A stretch of 64,000 nucleotides of DNA from an uncultured Eubacteriales bacterium (GTDB lineage: Bacteria > Bacillota > Clostridia > TANB77 > UBA1234): contig CASDSU010000036.1 of the NCBI GenBank assembly GCA_949283575.1, forward strand, positions 136,110-200,109, read 5' to 3'. This document shows positions 8,879 to 18,325 of this stretch, in pieces. Under the pieces are notes generated by a model. It searched no databases. It had not been told where the DNA came from and saw only the letters and a list, made by a program, of their open reading frames with translations. Made by a program: the position numbers and the translations under genes. How positions within the stretch are numbered: the stretch's first letter is position 1; each line of letters opens with the position of its first letter.

Positions 8879-10879
8879 ATGAAAAAAATAAAATTAAATG
8901 ATGTTTTTGTACCAAGATATAGATTGCATTTGATATTAATTTTATTAATTCTTTTATATATGTGTATATTGAGTCAAAAATATGCTCCTATAATGATTTT
9001 TGTGTCTACGATAATTTATGCATATGTATTGTTTTTAACATATAAAAAGAATGAAGAGCTAAAAGACAGAATTGTAAATACTATGAATAGTTTTATTTTT
9101 AAGTTAAAGACGGATGAAACTGTTCTGAATTTTCCAATTCCATCTATGATTGTAAATAATCAAGGTGATATTCTTTGGAATAATAGTGAGCTTGAATTAT
9201 TATTTAAAGGAATTAATAAACAAAAGTATATTGAAAATGTTATTAAAGAATTAAATGAAGAGTATGATAAAAAGTTTATAGGTATTGATAAGGAAATTAA
9301 TATACATGATAAGCATTATAGATTGCTTGGAAATCTTTTGAATATAAAGAAAAAACGTTCTCATGAAAAAGAAAGTGTTTTAATGCTTTATTTTATTGAT
9401 AGGACAGAGTATTATAGACTTTTTAGAATGTATGATGATTCAAAAAATGCCGTTGCGGTTGTGATGGTTGATAATTATGAAGAACTTGTACAAGGTATGG
9501 TTGATACAGATAAACCACAACTTATAGCTACTGTTGAAAAGAAACTTAGAAATTGGTTTTCTTTTACTGGAGGTATAATGACAAGTCTTGATAGAAACAA
9601 ATATTTGTTAGTATTTGAAAAAAAGTTTGTAAGAGAGTTTATGAATAATAAATTTCAGATATTAGATGAGATTAAAGAAATTTCTCTTAGTAATAAGATT
9701 CCAGTTACTTTAAGTATAGGTATGGTTGTTGAAGAAGGAACAAATTTAGAAAAGTTTCAAAATGCTCTTGCGACTATAGATATTGCTTTGGGTAGAGGTG
9801 GAGACCAAGCTGTTGTTAGAAAGAATGGTAAGTATGAATTCTTTGGTGGCAATACTAAAGAGGTTGAAAAAACAACGAAGGTTAAACCAAGAGTTATTTC
9901 TCAAGCTTTAAAAGAACTTATGGGAGAAGCTAGCAATGTTGTTATAATGGGGCATCAAAACATGGATGCAGATTCTCTTGGCTCGGCCATGGGAGTTTAC
10001 AGACTTGCTAAAACTTTAGACAAAGAGGCAATGATAGTTGTTAATGATTATGGTGTTGCTATTGATAGTCTTTGTAAAAAAATAATGAAAGAAGAGCAAT
10101 ATCAAAACGTTTTGCTTGCAGAAGATGATATTCTTGCAAGAATGACAGATGACACTCTTTTAGTTGTAGTAGATACTCATTTAAATGATTACGTGAATTC
10201 AGTTGAAGTTTTAAAGAATGCGAGTAAAGTAGTTATAATAGATCATCATAGAAGAAGTACAGATGCTATAGAAAATGCGGTTTTAACATTCCATGAAATT
10301 TATGCTTCTTCAGCAAGTGAGCTAGTAACAGAGTTATTACAGTATTCTGATACTAAAATTGTTCCAACAACACTTGAAGCTGAGTGTTTATATGCTGGTA
10401 TATTAACTGATACTAAAAACTTTACACAAAAGACAGGTGTTAGAACGTTTGAGGCTGCAGCTTTCTTAAAGAAAACAGGTATTGATGTTGCAGCTATAAC
10501 GAAGGCGTTCCAAAATGATGTTGATACATATGTTGCGATAGCCGATGTAATTCGTAATTCAGAAATAATATTTGATAATATAGCAATTGCACTTTGTCCA
10601 TCAGGAATAGACAATCAAATTCAAATAACAGCACAAGCCGCAGACGAATTATTGAATTTGAATGGAATAGAAGCTTCATTTGTATTGTCAAAATATGATA
10701 ACAAGGTGTATATAAGTGGTCGTTCAACAGGAGAACATAATGTTCAAGTTATTCTTGAAAAATTTGGTGGTGGCGGTCATATGATGATTGCTGGTGCACA
10801 AATTGAAGGTGCTGAAGTTGAAGATGTGAAAAAATTACTTATTAATGTAATTACAGAGATGAGAAAAGAAAAATCATAA
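8879..10879 (+). CDS. gdpP: Cyclic-di-AMP phosphodiesterase GdpP (YybT)
   Basis: GdpP hydrolyses c-di-AMP, which controls potassium transport and cell-wall homeostasis. The 666-residue protein has two N-terminal membrane helices (about residues 15-55), a PAS-like region, a degenerate GGDEF domain (SIGMVVEEG, with no GGDEF box) and a C-terminal DHH-DHHA1 phosphodiesterase. The DHH metal motifs are seen as NMDADSLGSAMG and IIDHHRRS, and DHHA1 ends with GGGGHMMIAGAQ. ATG 8879 follows a GAGGAGGG site; an upstream in-frame ATG at 8855 has no such site. The gene has its own promoter and terminator. In many Firmicutes gdpP, rplI and dnaB are neighbours, as here. Confidence 0.95.
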   Translation: MKKIKLNDVFVPRYRLHLILILLILLYMCILSQKYAPIMIFVSTIIYAYVLFLTYKKNEELKDRIVNTMNSFIFKLKTDETVLNFPIPSMIVNNQGDILWNNSELELLFKGINKQKYIENVIKELNEEYDKKFIGIDKEINIHDKHYRLLGNLLNIKKKRSHEKESVLMLYFIDRTEYYRLFRMYDDSKNAVAVVMVDNYEELVQGMVDTDKPQLIATVEKKLRNWFSFTGGIMTSLDRNKYLLVFEKKFVREFMNNKFQILDEIKEISLSNKIPVTLSIGMVVEEGTNLEKFQNALATIDIALGRGGDQAVVRKNGKYEFFGGNTKEVEKTTKVKPRVISQALKELMGEASNVVIMGHQNMDADSLGSAMGVYRLAKTLDKEAMIVVNDYGVAIDSLCKKIMKEEQYQNVLLAEDDILARMTDDTLLVVVDTHLNDYVNSVEVLKNASKVVIIDHHRRSTDAIENAVLTFHEIYASSASELVTELLQYSDTKIVPTTLEAECLYAGILTDTKNFTQKTGVRTFEAAAFLKKTGIDVAAITKAFQNDVDTYVAIADVIRNSEIIFDNIAIALCPSGIDNQIQITAQAADELLNLNGIEASFVLSKYDNKVYISGRSTGEHNVQVILEKFGGGGHMMIAGAQIEGAEVEDVKKLLINVITEMRKEKS

Positions 10880-10899
10880 ATATCTTACAAAAGAAAAAA

Positions 10900-10936
10900 G
10901 GCGAGCACAGATAGTTTTAGTTTGCTCGCCTATTTT
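10900..10936 (+). terminator. Terminator after gdpP
   Basis: An 8-bp GC-rich stem (GGCGAGCA with TGCTCGCC) is followed by TATTTTA. Confidence 0.75.
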
Positions 10937-10965
10937 AGAGAATTAATGAATTTGGGGGGATTTTG

Positions 10966-11412
10966 ATGAAAGTTATTTTGACACAAGATATAAAATCTGT
11001 AGGTAAGAAAGGTCAGATTATTGATGCATCAGATGGATATGCGAGAAATTATTTGATTCCTAAAAAATTGGCTGTAATTGCTGATGCTACTAATTTGAAT
11101 GAATTAAAAACAAAACAAGATGCTAATAAATATAAGCATGATATGACAATGGCGAATGCTAAAGAGTTGGCAGAAAAAATGAAAAATTTTGAGATAACTT
11201 TTAAAATAAAAGCTGGTGATAATGGAAAAACTTTTGGAAGTGTTACTGCAAAAGATATAGCTAGTGAACTTGCTAAAAAGTATTTTGTTGAGGTTGATAA
11301 AAAAAAGGTTTGTCTAGATGATGCTATAAAAGCTCTTGGCGTTTATAATATAGAAATTAAGTTGTTTGAGGGTATTAGTGGCATTTTGAAAGTAAATATA
11401 ATTGCTGAATAA
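10966..11412 (+). CDS. rplI: 50S ribosomal protein L9
   Basis: bL9 binds 23S rRNA at the base of the L1 stalk and helps keep the reading frame. The 148-residue product has the N-terminal signature GKKGQIIDASDGYARNYLIP, the long connecting helix, and a C-terminal domain with GKTFGSVTAKDIA. ATG 10966 is used; a TTG directly before it (10963) is in frame but closer to the GGGGGGA site. It is spaced 30 bp from dnaB and probably co-transcribed with it. L9 loss raises frameshifting in other bacteria (established knowledge), which is of interest given the frameshift sites in this window. Confidence 0.96.
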   Translation: MKVILTQDIKSVGKKGQIIDASDGYARNYLIPKKLAVIADATNLNELKTKQDANKYKHDMTMANAKELAEKMKNFEITFKIKAGDNGKTFGSVTAKDIASELAKKYFVEVDKKKVCLDDAIKALGVYNIEIKLFEGISGILKVNIIAE

Positions 11413-11442
11413 TAATAGAATAATTCATGTGAGGGGAATAAT

Positions 11443-12777
11443 ATGAATGATGAATTATTAGGTAGAATACCTCCAAATGATATGGAAGCAGAGCAGGCTG
11501 TTTTAGGTTCTATGCTTGTTGACAAGGATGCAGTATTGACAGTTCTAGAAATTTTAAAGCCCGAAGATTTTTATAGAAATGAGCATGCCGAGATTTATGG
11601 TGCTATTCTTGATTTGTATGAAGCTGGTAAACCAATAGATTTGTTGACGTTAAAAGAACAACTTAGAATTCGTGGAAAGTATGATATTATAAATGGTTTT
11701 GAATATCTTGCATCACTTACAAATCCAATGTATTCAATTTCGAATGTTGAAAATTATGCAAATATTGTTTGGGAAAAATCAATTCTTAGAAAATTAATAA
11801 AAGCATCAAACAAGATAAGTAAAGAAAGTTATGAAGCGCTTGATGAAGCTACTGCTATTACTGAGAGAGCTGAAAAAGAAATTTTTAATATAGTTCAAAG
11901 AAAAAGTTCATCGTATGCGCTTATTAAAGATGTTCTTGTAGACACGTTTAACAATTTAGAGGAGCTTGCAACTAGAGAAGATGGTGTAATAGGTATTCCA
12001 AGTGGATTTATTGATTTAGATAATAGAACGCTTGGTTTTATGCCAGGACAATTAGTTATTGTCGCTGCTAGACCTGCCATGGGTAAGTCTGCTTTTGCAC
12101 TTAATATCTTAGCTAATGCATCAATTAGAGCTAAAAAATCTGTTGTGTATTTTAGTCTCGAGATGAGTAAAGAAGAATTAACGAGTAGAATCTTGGCAAG
12201 TGAAGCGATGGTTGATAGTACTAAAATAAGAAGTGGTAAGCTTGAAGATGAAGATTGGATTAGTCTTACAAATGCATCTGGAACACTTTCGGAAGCCAAA
12301 ATTATTTTAGATGATACTTCTGGTTTTACCCCAATAGAACTTCGTGCCAAGTGTAGAAAATTAAAAATGGAATATGATATTGGTCTTATTGTAATAGACT
12401 ACTTACAACTTATGGATGCATCAAAAGTTTCTACAAGTAGACAAGCTGATATTTCTGAAATAAGTAGATCCTTAAAGGTTTTGGCGAGAGAAATTGGAGT
12501 TCCAATAATAGCTCTTTCACAGCTAAGCCGTGCTCCTGAGCAAAGACTAGATCATAGACCTATGCTTAGTGACCTTAGAGAATCTGGATCTATAGAGCAA
12601 GATGCCGATATTGTTATGTTTTTATATCGAGATGATTATTATAATCCTGAGACTGAGAAGAAAAACGTAGCAGAAGTAATTGTTGCAAAAAACAGAGGTG
12701 GCTCAACAGGTACAACCGAACTTTTGTGGTTAAATCAATATACAAAGTTTGTTAATTTAGATAGATATCACAGTTAA
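11443..12777 (+). CDS. dnaB: Replicative DNA helicase DnaB
   Basis: The hexameric helicase of the replication fork. The 444-residue product starts with the family signature 'PPNDMEAEQAVLGSML', followed by the N-terminal primase-interaction domain and a RecA-like ATPase. Walker A is ARPAMGKSA, the H2 region is VIDYLQLM, and the DnaB motif LSQLSRAPEQR and the arginine-finger region DLRESGSIEQDAD are intact. No intein interrupts it. GAGGGG precedes ATG 11443. It lies in the rplI-dnaB-tilS run. Confidence 0.97.
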   Translation: MNDELLGRIPPNDMEAEQAVLGSMLVDKDAVLTVLEILKPEDFYRNEHAEIYGAILDLYEAGKPIDLLTLKEQLRIRGKYDIINGFEYLASLTNPMYSISNVENYANIVWEKSILRKLIKASNKISKESYEALDEATAITERAEKEIFNIVQRKSSSYALIKDVLVDTFNNLEELATREDGVIGIPSGFIDLDNRTLGFMPGQLVIVAARPAMGKSAFALNILANASIRAKKSVVYFSLEMSKEELTSRILASEAMVDSTKIRSGKLEDEDWISLTNASGTLSEAKIILDDTSGFTPIELRAKCRKLKMEYDIGLIVIDYLQLMDASKVSTSRQADISEISRSLKVLAREIGVPIIALSQLSRAPEQRLDHRPMLSDLRESGSIEQDADIVMFLYRDDYYNPETEKKNVAEVIVAKNRGGSTGTTELLWLNQYTKFVNLDRYHS

Positions 12778-12794
12778 AAGAGGTGAAAATAAAT

Positions 12795-13754
12795 TTGCTT
12801 GAAAAAGTTAAAAGCATAATTAAAAAATATAATTTAATAAACGAAGAAGATAAAGTGCTAATTGGTGTTTCTGGTGGTCCAGATTCAATTACACTTTTGA
12901 ATACATTATACAAACTTGGATATAATATATGCACAGCCCATATTAATCATGGTATTAGAGAAAATGCAGATAACGATGAAAAATTTGTTAGAGAGTTTTG
13001 TGAAGAAAGAAATATTCCTTGTTTTGTTAAAAGAGTTAAACTAAAAGAGATTGAATCAGATATGACTTTAGAAGAGTTGGGTAGAAAAATTAGATATGAT
13101 TTTTTTGATGAAATTATGAAACAAGAAAATTGTACAAAAATTGCAACTGCTCATAATGCGAATGATAATGCGGAAACAGTGCTTATGAATATTGTTAGGG
13201 GTACTGGTATGTCTGGACTTAAAGGAATTGAGATTTCAAGAAAAAATATTATTAGACCTCTTTTAGAAGTAACAAGAAAAGAAATCGAAGAATATTGTGA
13301 AAAAGAAAATTTGAATCCTTGTCATGATGAATCAAATGATGAAGCTATTTATACGAGAAATAAAATCAGACTTGAATTAATTCCGTATATTGAAAATAAT
13401 ATAAATTCTAATGTTGTTAATAATATTAATAGAATGTCGGAAATAATTTCAGATGAAGAGGAATATATTAATAAGCAGGTAGACATTTCATATAAAGATT
13501 GTTTGATTGCAGAAGAAGATGAAAGAGTTGTCTGTAATTTAAAGAAATTTAATGAACTAGAAAATACGATACAAAAAAGATTAATTATAAGGTTTATCGG
13601 AAAAGTTTTAGGCAATGTAAAGGATATTGAACGAGTACATATTCAAGATATTTTGAAACTTTGCAAAAATAATGTTGGTGGAAAATTTTTAACACCTAAT
13701 AAAAACATAAAAGTAGCAGTAAATAAGGGAATTGTAGAGTATGTGAAGTTATAG
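12795..13754 (+). CDS. tilS: tRNA(Ile)-lysidine synthase TilS, short form
   Basis: TilS places lysidine at position 34 of tRNA-Ile(CAU) so that it reads AUA, an abundant codon in this AT-rich DNA. The N-type PP-loop GVSGGPDSITL is near the start. AHNANDNAET and the following segments are typical. The product is only 319 residues and lacks the C-terminal TilS_C domain of the usual longer forms, ending soon after the TilS substrate-binding region. I chose the TTG at 12795 because the AAAAGAGGTGA site sits 9 nt upstream and the N-terminus MLEKVKSIIKKY matches the family; GTG 12783 lies inside that site. Confidence 0.9.
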   Translation: MLEKVKSIIKKYNLINEEDKVLIGVSGGPDSITLLNTLYKLGYNICTAHINHGIRENADNDEKFVREFCEERNIPCFVKRVKLKEIESDMTLEELGRKIRYDFFDEIMKQENCTKIATAHNANDNAETVLMNIVRGTGMSGLKGIEISRKNIIRPLLEVTRKEIEEYCEKENLNPCHDESNDEAIYTRNKIRLELIPYIENNINSNVVNNINRMSEIISDEEEYINKQVDISYKDCLIAEEDERVVCNLKKFNELENTIQKRLIIRFIGKVLGNVKDIERVHIQDILKLCKNNVGGKFLTPNKNIKVAVNKGIVEYVKL

Positions 13755-13827
13755 TTTTGTTCTTTACACTTTTTTTAGACTATGATAACATATAATTTGA
13801 ATTTATTAGATAAATAAGGAGGAGCAA

Positions 13828-15648
13828 ATGAAAAAATCATTTAGAGGAATTGCACCATTGATTATAACAATGCTGTTGTTGTTCTTTTTAGCTGGCATGT
13901 TTGCTGATGCTGAAAATGCAAAATCAATGTCATATATGGATTTACTTGCAAGTATAGAATCAGGAGATGTTGCTAGTATTGAGCTTGCAAGTGATTCGTC
14001 AACAGCGGTTGTTTTGTTAGTTGGTGATTCAGAAAATTCGGATGAAATACCAGTTAATATTCCAAGTAGAGAAGCTTTTATAGAATATGCACAAGAAGCT
14101 AGAAAAGAAGGAGCAACGTTTGATTTAAAATTAGGTGAACCATCAATGGCACTTACATTACTTGACTACGTTACACCAATCGGTTTTGTGTTAATGCTTA
14201 TTTTATTCTGGGTATTCATGATGCAAACAATTGGTGGTGGAAAAGGTGCAATGTCTTTTACAAAGAGTAGAGCTAAACTTTTCAATCCAGAAGACAAAAA
14301 TAAAATAACGTTTAAAGATGTTGCTGGATTACCAGAAGAAAGAGAAGAATTACAAGAAATAGTAGAGTTTTTAAAATATCCTAAGAAATTTATAGATATG
14401 GGTGCAAGAATACCAAAAGGAGTTTTACTTGTTGGTCAACCAGGTACAGGTAAAACATTACTTGCTAAAGCCGTTGCAGGCGAAGCTGGAGTTCCTTTCT
14501 ATTCAATAAGTGGATCAGACTTCGTTGAAATGTATGTTGGCGTTGGTGCATCTAGAGTTAGAGAATTATTTGGTGAAGCTAAATCAAAAGGTGGTCCTTG
14601 TATCATATTCATAGATGAAATTGATGCGGTTGGTCGTCAAAGAGGTGCAGGTCTTGGTGGAGGACATGATGAAAGAGAACAAACATTAAACCAATTACTT
14701 GTTGAGATGGATGGTTTCGGAACAAATAGTGGAATCATAGTTTTAGCGGCGACAAACAGACCAGATATCTTAGATAGAGCACTTCAAAGACCAGGAAGAT
14801 TTGATAGACAAATCGTTGTTCCTGCTCCAGATGTTAAAGCAAGAGAAGAGATTTTAGCTTTATATGCTAAGAAGAAAAAATTGGGTGATGATATAGATCT
14901 TGGTGTACTTGCTAAAAATACAGCGGGGTTCACAGGTGCTGATTTAGAGAATATGATGAATGAGGCTGCTCTTATAGCTGCTAGAAGAGATAAATCAGTT
15001 ATAGGAATGGAAGAAATGGAAGATGCAATGACTAAAGTTATTATGGGACCAGAAAAGAAGAGTAAAGTTATTTCTGAGAAAGATAGAAATTTAGTTGCTT
15101 ATCACGAAGGTGGTCATGCGGTTGTTAGTAGATTTTTAGAGCATTCAGAACCAGTTCATCAAATATCTATCATTCCAAGAGGAACAGCTGGTGGGTATAC
15201 AATGTATAAAAATACAGAAGATAAGTCTTTTATGTCAAAATCTGAAATGGAAGATAAGATTGTATCATTACTTGGTGGTAGAGTTGCAGAACAACTTATA
15301 CTAAATGATATAAGTACAGGTGCTTCAAATGATATTGAAAGAGCAAGTAAAATTGCTAGAAGTATGGTTATGAGATATGGTATGAGTGAAAAACTTGGAA
15401 CAATAACATTTGGAAATGATCAAGAAGAAGTGTTCCTTGGAAGAGATATTAACAATACAAAGAATTATAGTGATGAAATCGCAGCTGTTATTGATGTAGA
15501 AGTTAAGAGAATAATTGATACAGGATACGATAGAGCAAAACGTATATTAGAACAAAATGTAAATAAACTTCATGCAGTTGCGCAAGTATTGCTAGAAAAA
15601 GAAAAAATTGAAGGCGATGAATTTGAATCTATAATGCAAAGTGCATAA
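13828..15648 (+). CDS. ftsH: ATP-dependent zinc metalloprotease FtsH
   Basis: Membrane-anchored AAA+ protease for quality control. The 606-residue protein has an N-terminal membrane helix (about residues 8-26), a short extracytoplasmic domain, and a second helix (about residues 113-135). The AAA module follows, with Walker A GQPGTGKT (Gln in place of the usual first Pro) and Walker [12 protein letters not shown]. The SRH region is intact and the zinc site HEGGH is present, with the third ligand in the 'GASNDIERA' region. AGGAGG precedes ATG 13828. It is a single gene between tilS and the convergent serS. Confidence 0.97.
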   Translation: MKKSFRGIAPLIITMLLLFFLAGMFADAENAKSMSYMDLLASIESGDVASIELASDSSTAVVLLVGDSENSDEIPVNIPSREAFIEYAQEARKEGATFDLKLGEPSMALTLLDYVTPIGFVLMLILFWVFMMQTIGGGKGAMSFTKSRAKLFNPEDKNKITFKDVAGLPEEREELQEIVEFLKYPKKFIDMGARIPKGVLLVGQPGTGKTLLAKAVAGEAGVPFYSISGSDFVEMYVGVGASRVRELFGEAKSKGGPCIIFIDEIDAVGRQRGAGLGGGHDEREQTLNQLLVEMDGFGTNSGIIVLAATNRPDILDRALQRPGRFDRQIVVPAPDVKAREEILALYAKKKKLGDDIDLGVLAKNTAGFTGADLENMMNEAALIAARRDKSVIGMEEMEDAMTKVIMGPEKKSKVISEKDRNLVAYHEGGHAVVSRFLEHSEPVHQISIIPRGTAGGYTMYKNTEDKSFMSKSEMEDKIVSLLGGRVAEQLILNDISTGASNDIERASKIARSMVMRYGMSEKLGTITFGNDQEEVFLGRDINNTKNYSDEIAAVIDVEVKRIIDTGYDRAKRILEQNVNKLHAVAQVLLEKEKIEGDEFESIMQSA

Positions 15649-15653
15649 TAAAA

Positions 15654-15694
15654 AATAATAGCTATATTTATAAAATATAGCTATTATTTTTTTA
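15654..15694. terminator. Bidirectional terminator between ftsH and serS
   Basis: A near-perfect palindrome (AATAATAGCTATATTT with AAATATAGCTATTATT), with a T-tract on the plus side and an A-tract before it. It can end transcription from both converging genes. Confidence 0.8.
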
Positions 15695-15712
15695 TTCTCA
15701 TTTTATAAAATG

Positions 15713-16999
15713 TTATTTTACTGGTTCAATTTTCTCAATTCCACCCATATATGGTCTTAAAGCAACAGGAACATTAACACTTCCATCTTCATTTACGTTA
15801 TTTTCAAGTAAAGCAATTAACCCACGAGGAGTAGCTAAAACAGTATTATTTAGAGTTGATACTAAATAATTTCCGTTAGCGCCTTTTGCACGAATTCCAA
15901 GTCTTCTTGCTTGTGCATCACCAAGTGTTGAACAGCTTCCAACTTCGAAATATTTTTGTTGTCTTGGGCTCCAAGCTTCAATATCGCAAGATTTAACTTT
16001 TAAATCGGCTAAATCACCGCTACAGCATTCAAGTGTTCTAACAGGAACATCTAAACTTCTAAAAAATTCAACTGTGTAACTCCACATTTTGTTATACCAA
16101 TCCATTGCATCTTCTGGTTTGCAAAGAACAACCATTTCTTGTTTCTCGAATTGATGAACTCTATAGATACCTCTTTCTTCGATACCGTGAGCTCCAACTT
16201 CTTTTCTAAAACATGGAGAATAAGAAGTAAGAGTTAAAGGTAATTCTTCTTCTTTAAGAAGTTGACCCTTAAATTTACCAATCATAGAATGTTCTGAAGT
16301 ACCAATCAAGAATAAATCTTCGCCTTCGATTTTGTACATCATTGCTTCCATTTCAGCAAAACTCATAACGCCGTTAACTACGTCACTTCTAATCATGAAA
16401 GGTGGGATGCAATATGTGAATCCCTTATCAATCATAAAATCTCTTGCGTATGAAATCATAGCAGAATGAAGTCTTGCAACATTTCCCATTAGATAATAGA
16501 AACCGTTACCACTAGTTCGACCAGCACTTTCTTTATCAATACCATTAAGTTTAGCCATAATATCAGCATGATAAGGAACTTCAAAAGCAGGAACTATAGG
16601 CTCTCCATAAACTTCATTTACAACATTTTCTGTGTCATCTTTTCCAAGAGGAACAGAATCGTCAATAATATTAGGAATAACCATCATTTTAGTTTTAATC
16701 TCTTCTGCAAGTTTTGTTTCCTTTTCTTCAATTTCAAGTAATTCTTCGTTTATTTTAGAAACTTCAGCTTTGATAGCATTTGCTTCTTCCACTTTTTTCT
16801 CTCTCATCAAATTACCAATCTCGGAGCTTTTACTATTCCTTTCGGCTCTAAGTGTATCACCTTTAAGTCTTGAATCTCTAAGTTCTTTATCAAGTTCAAT
16901 AACTTCATCAACTAAAGGTAATTTTTTGTCTTGAAACTTTTTCTTGATATTTTCTTTAACGATATCAGGATTTTCTCTTAAAAATTTGATGTCTAGCAT
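15713..16999 (-). CDS. serS: Seryl-tRNA synthetase
   Basis: SerS charges tRNA-Ser. The 428-residue class II enzyme has the long N-terminal coiled-coil arm (about residues 30-105) that grips the tRNA-Ser variable arm. The catalytic core follows, with TSEHSMIGKF, motif 2 FRKEVGAHG, and motif 3 region NNTVLATPRGLIALLENN. AAGGAGG stands upstream of ATG 16999. It is transcribed alone from a T-box-controlled promoter. Confidence 0.97.
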   Translation of the reverse strand: MLDIKFLRENPDIVKENIKKKFQDKKLPLVDEVIELDKELRDSRLKGDTLRAERNSKSSEIGNLMREKKVEEANAIKAEVSKINEELLEIEEKETKLAEEIKTKMMVIPNIIDDSVPLGKDDTENVVNEVYGEPIVPAFEVPYHADIMAKLNGIDKESAGRTSGNGFYYLMGNVARLHSAMISYARDFMIDKGFTYCIPPFMIRSDVVNGVMSFAEMEAMMYKIEGEDLFLIGTSEHSMIGKFKGQLLKEEELPLTLTSYSPCFRKEVGAHGIEERGIYRVHQFEKQEMVVLCKPEDAMDWYNKMWSYTVEFFRSLDVPVRTLECCSGDLADLKVKSCDIEAWSPRQQKYFEVGSCSTLGDAQARRLGIRAKGANGNYLVSTLNNTVLATPRGLIALLENNVNEDGSVNVPVALRPYMGGIEKIEPVK

Positions 17000-17036
17000 A
17001 AAATAAAACCTCCTTAAAAATATTTGCTAAATATAC

Positions 17037-17249
17037 AAAAACTCTCCCAAATCCAAAGGACGAGGGAGAGTCGTGGTGCCACCTTAATTACTTCTTTGAC
17101 GCATTGTAACCTATGCGGGCAGGTTTAGTTTTCACTAAAAAGCTCATGAGTAGATTCACAAACCAAATCTTACCAATTTTCACCAACCATTGGCTCTCTA
17201 AAAGATTTAAAATAAGCTACTAGTCTCAATCATCGCAACATATGTAAAA
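17037..17249 (-). ncRNA. T-box leader of serS, serine specifier
   Basis: On the minus strand the leader carries the conserved antiterminator T-box sequence AAGGTGGCACCACG. This is followed by a terminator whose stem, ACTCTCCC/GGGAGAGT, ends in TTTTT (17037-17072). In Stem I, the specifier loop reads TGAA-TCT-A, which gives UCU (Ser) at 17152-17154. The T-box UGGC pairs with a tRNA 3' end carrying discriminator G, as tRNA-Ser does. Uncharged tRNA-Ser should therefore switch on serS. Confidence 0.9.
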
Positions 17250-17278
17250 ATTATATAGTCATTTGAAGAGAATGTCAA
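17250..17278 (-). promoter_or_regulatory. Consensus promoter of the serS T-box transcript
   Basis: A perfect TTGACA-N17-TATAAT on the minus strand (-35 at 17273-17278, -10 at 17250-17255). Confidence 0.85.
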
Positions 17279-17297
17279 GAAATGCATAGTAAAAAAG

Positions 17298-17334
17298 AAA
17301 AACAACCAAACACTAGATAAGTATTTGGTTGTTT
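17298..17334 (-). terminator. Terminator of the 86-residue orphan gene
   Basis: On the minus strand, AAACAACCAAA pairs with TTTGGTTGTTT and is followed by a T-rich run. It lies just upstream of the serS promoter. Confidence 0.7.
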
Positions 17335-17369
17335 CTCTGCAAAAGCGCTCCTATTTGAGCTTTAAATAA

Positions 17370-17630
17370 TCACGTTGGAGGAAGCGTGTTGACTGGAGGT
17401 GTGGTTCCAACCCAGCCAGTAGCGCCTCCGCTGCGGCGACCATCCATGAAAACGGTTCCATCAGAAAAGAATGTGATATTGGAATGGTATCCGTACCGAT
17501 CAACCAAATTCTGACGTTTTTCGATTTCATCTTTCGATGCATGCATGATGAATACTTTTTCGGTGACGGGAACATGTGTGGCGCGGAGTTCGAGCATTTC
17601 AGCGAAAGACAATTTGGTTTTGGTAATCAC
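17370..17630 (-). CDS. Orphan protein, GC-rich island gene 1
   Basis: An 86-residue protein that I do not recognise. It starts with a helical segment (LSFAEMLELRATHV), continues with a short alpha/beta stretch, and ends in a Gly/Pro/Thr-rich tail (SGGATGWVGTTPPVN). Base composition and codons are clearly unlike the native genes: GC-rich third positions, CGC, and an in-frame CGG at 17496-17498. The GTG start at 17630 has an AGGAGG site 7 nt upstream, and the gene has its own promoter and terminator, so it is a self-contained unit between serS and the radical-SAM operon. Function unknown; possibly transferred. Confidence 0.7.
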   Translation of the reverse strand: MITKTKLSFAEMLELRATHVPVTEKVFIMHASKDEIEKRQNLVDRYGYHSNITFFSDGTVFMDGRRSGGATGWVGTTPPVNTLPPT

Positions 17631-17663
17631 GGTAAAACCTCCTATTCGACAAAGTTCACATAA

Positions 17664-17692
17664 AGTATACGACGTTTTTTGATATTTGTAAA
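17664..17692 (-). promoter_or_regulatory. Promoter of the 86-residue orphan gene
   Basis: TTTACA-N17-TATACT on the minus strand (-35 at 17687-17692, -10 at 17664-17669). Confidence 0.7.
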
Positions 17693-17726
17693 GTGCACAT
17701 TAGGGACGTTCCTCGTGTTCATGCTC

Positions 17727-17755
17727 TTGTATGTTTCGGATAAGTTTGGTAAAAT
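17727..17755 (+). promoter_or_regulatory. Promoter before the broken gene
   Basis: TTGTAT-N17-TAAAAT, 25 bp upstream of ATG 17781. Confidence 0.55.
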
Positions 17756-17780
17756 CAAAAGCAATGGGGAGGCGAAAGAA

Positions 17781-18299
17781 ATGTTTTGGTTTAAAAAAGA
17801 AAAGAATATATAAATTTTGAAAAATTATCTACAGGTGAGCATAACATAGTCGTTAGTTATGAAGCGGTAGATTCTTTCAATTCTAATTATAGAAAAGTAA
17901 TGGAAGATAATTCTTGTTTTGATGAGATGGATGAACATTTTCAGAACTATGTTGGTGGTTTCTATAATGGAATTATGAAAATGACGGAAAAAAGTTGAAA
18001 CAGAATTAGAAGATAAGAAAATTTTGGATATTAAAAATTACCCTGAAAAGTACATAATGGAATCAAAATTATGGAAAGGTTTTAAGAATCATTTATGGGA
18101 TAATTTTATTGATATAATGCAAAATGATAAATTACTTCTGGATTTTTATCCATATTATATTGTGTTTGATATGGATGGTAGAATTATTGAAAATATTGAT
18201 TTAGAAGAAGTTTGTTTGAAACCTAAGACGATAGATTTGTTAAAAGCTTTGAATAAGGAAAGTGAAGCTCTTTGTAAATTAGAGTTTGAAGATGAATAA
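17781..18299 (+). pseudogene. Frameshifted gene of unknown function
   Basis: AT-rich native-type coding sequence that runs through three frames. It starts at ATG 17781 (MFWFKK) after a GGGGAGG site. It needs a -1 change at the A6 run 17793-17798 to continue as EYINFEKLSTGEHN, and a +1 change at the A6 run 17988-17993 to continue as VETELEDKKILDIKNYPEK, through to the stop at 18297-18299. The joined product would be about 170 residues with no motif I know. Both breaks are in A6 homopolymers and neither involves CGG, so decay or sequencing error is the simplest reading; transcriptional slippage is possible. An open stretch of 91 codons remains from ATG 18024. Confidence 0.6.
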
Positions 18300-18325
18300 A
18301 GAAAATGTAGCTGTGAGGAGATAAA

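Noticed and set aside
17351-17575. Second minus-strand frame (74 codons) overlapping the 86-residue orphan gene
   Set aside because: It has no ribosome binding site; the frame starting at GTG 17630 has AGGAGG, promoter and terminator.
17984-17993. CGG near the second break of the frameshifted gene at 17.8 kb as a fourth CGG frameshift site
   Set aside because: The CGG there is not in the reading frame (ATG ACG GAA), so it does not fit the pattern; the A6 run is the likelier cause.
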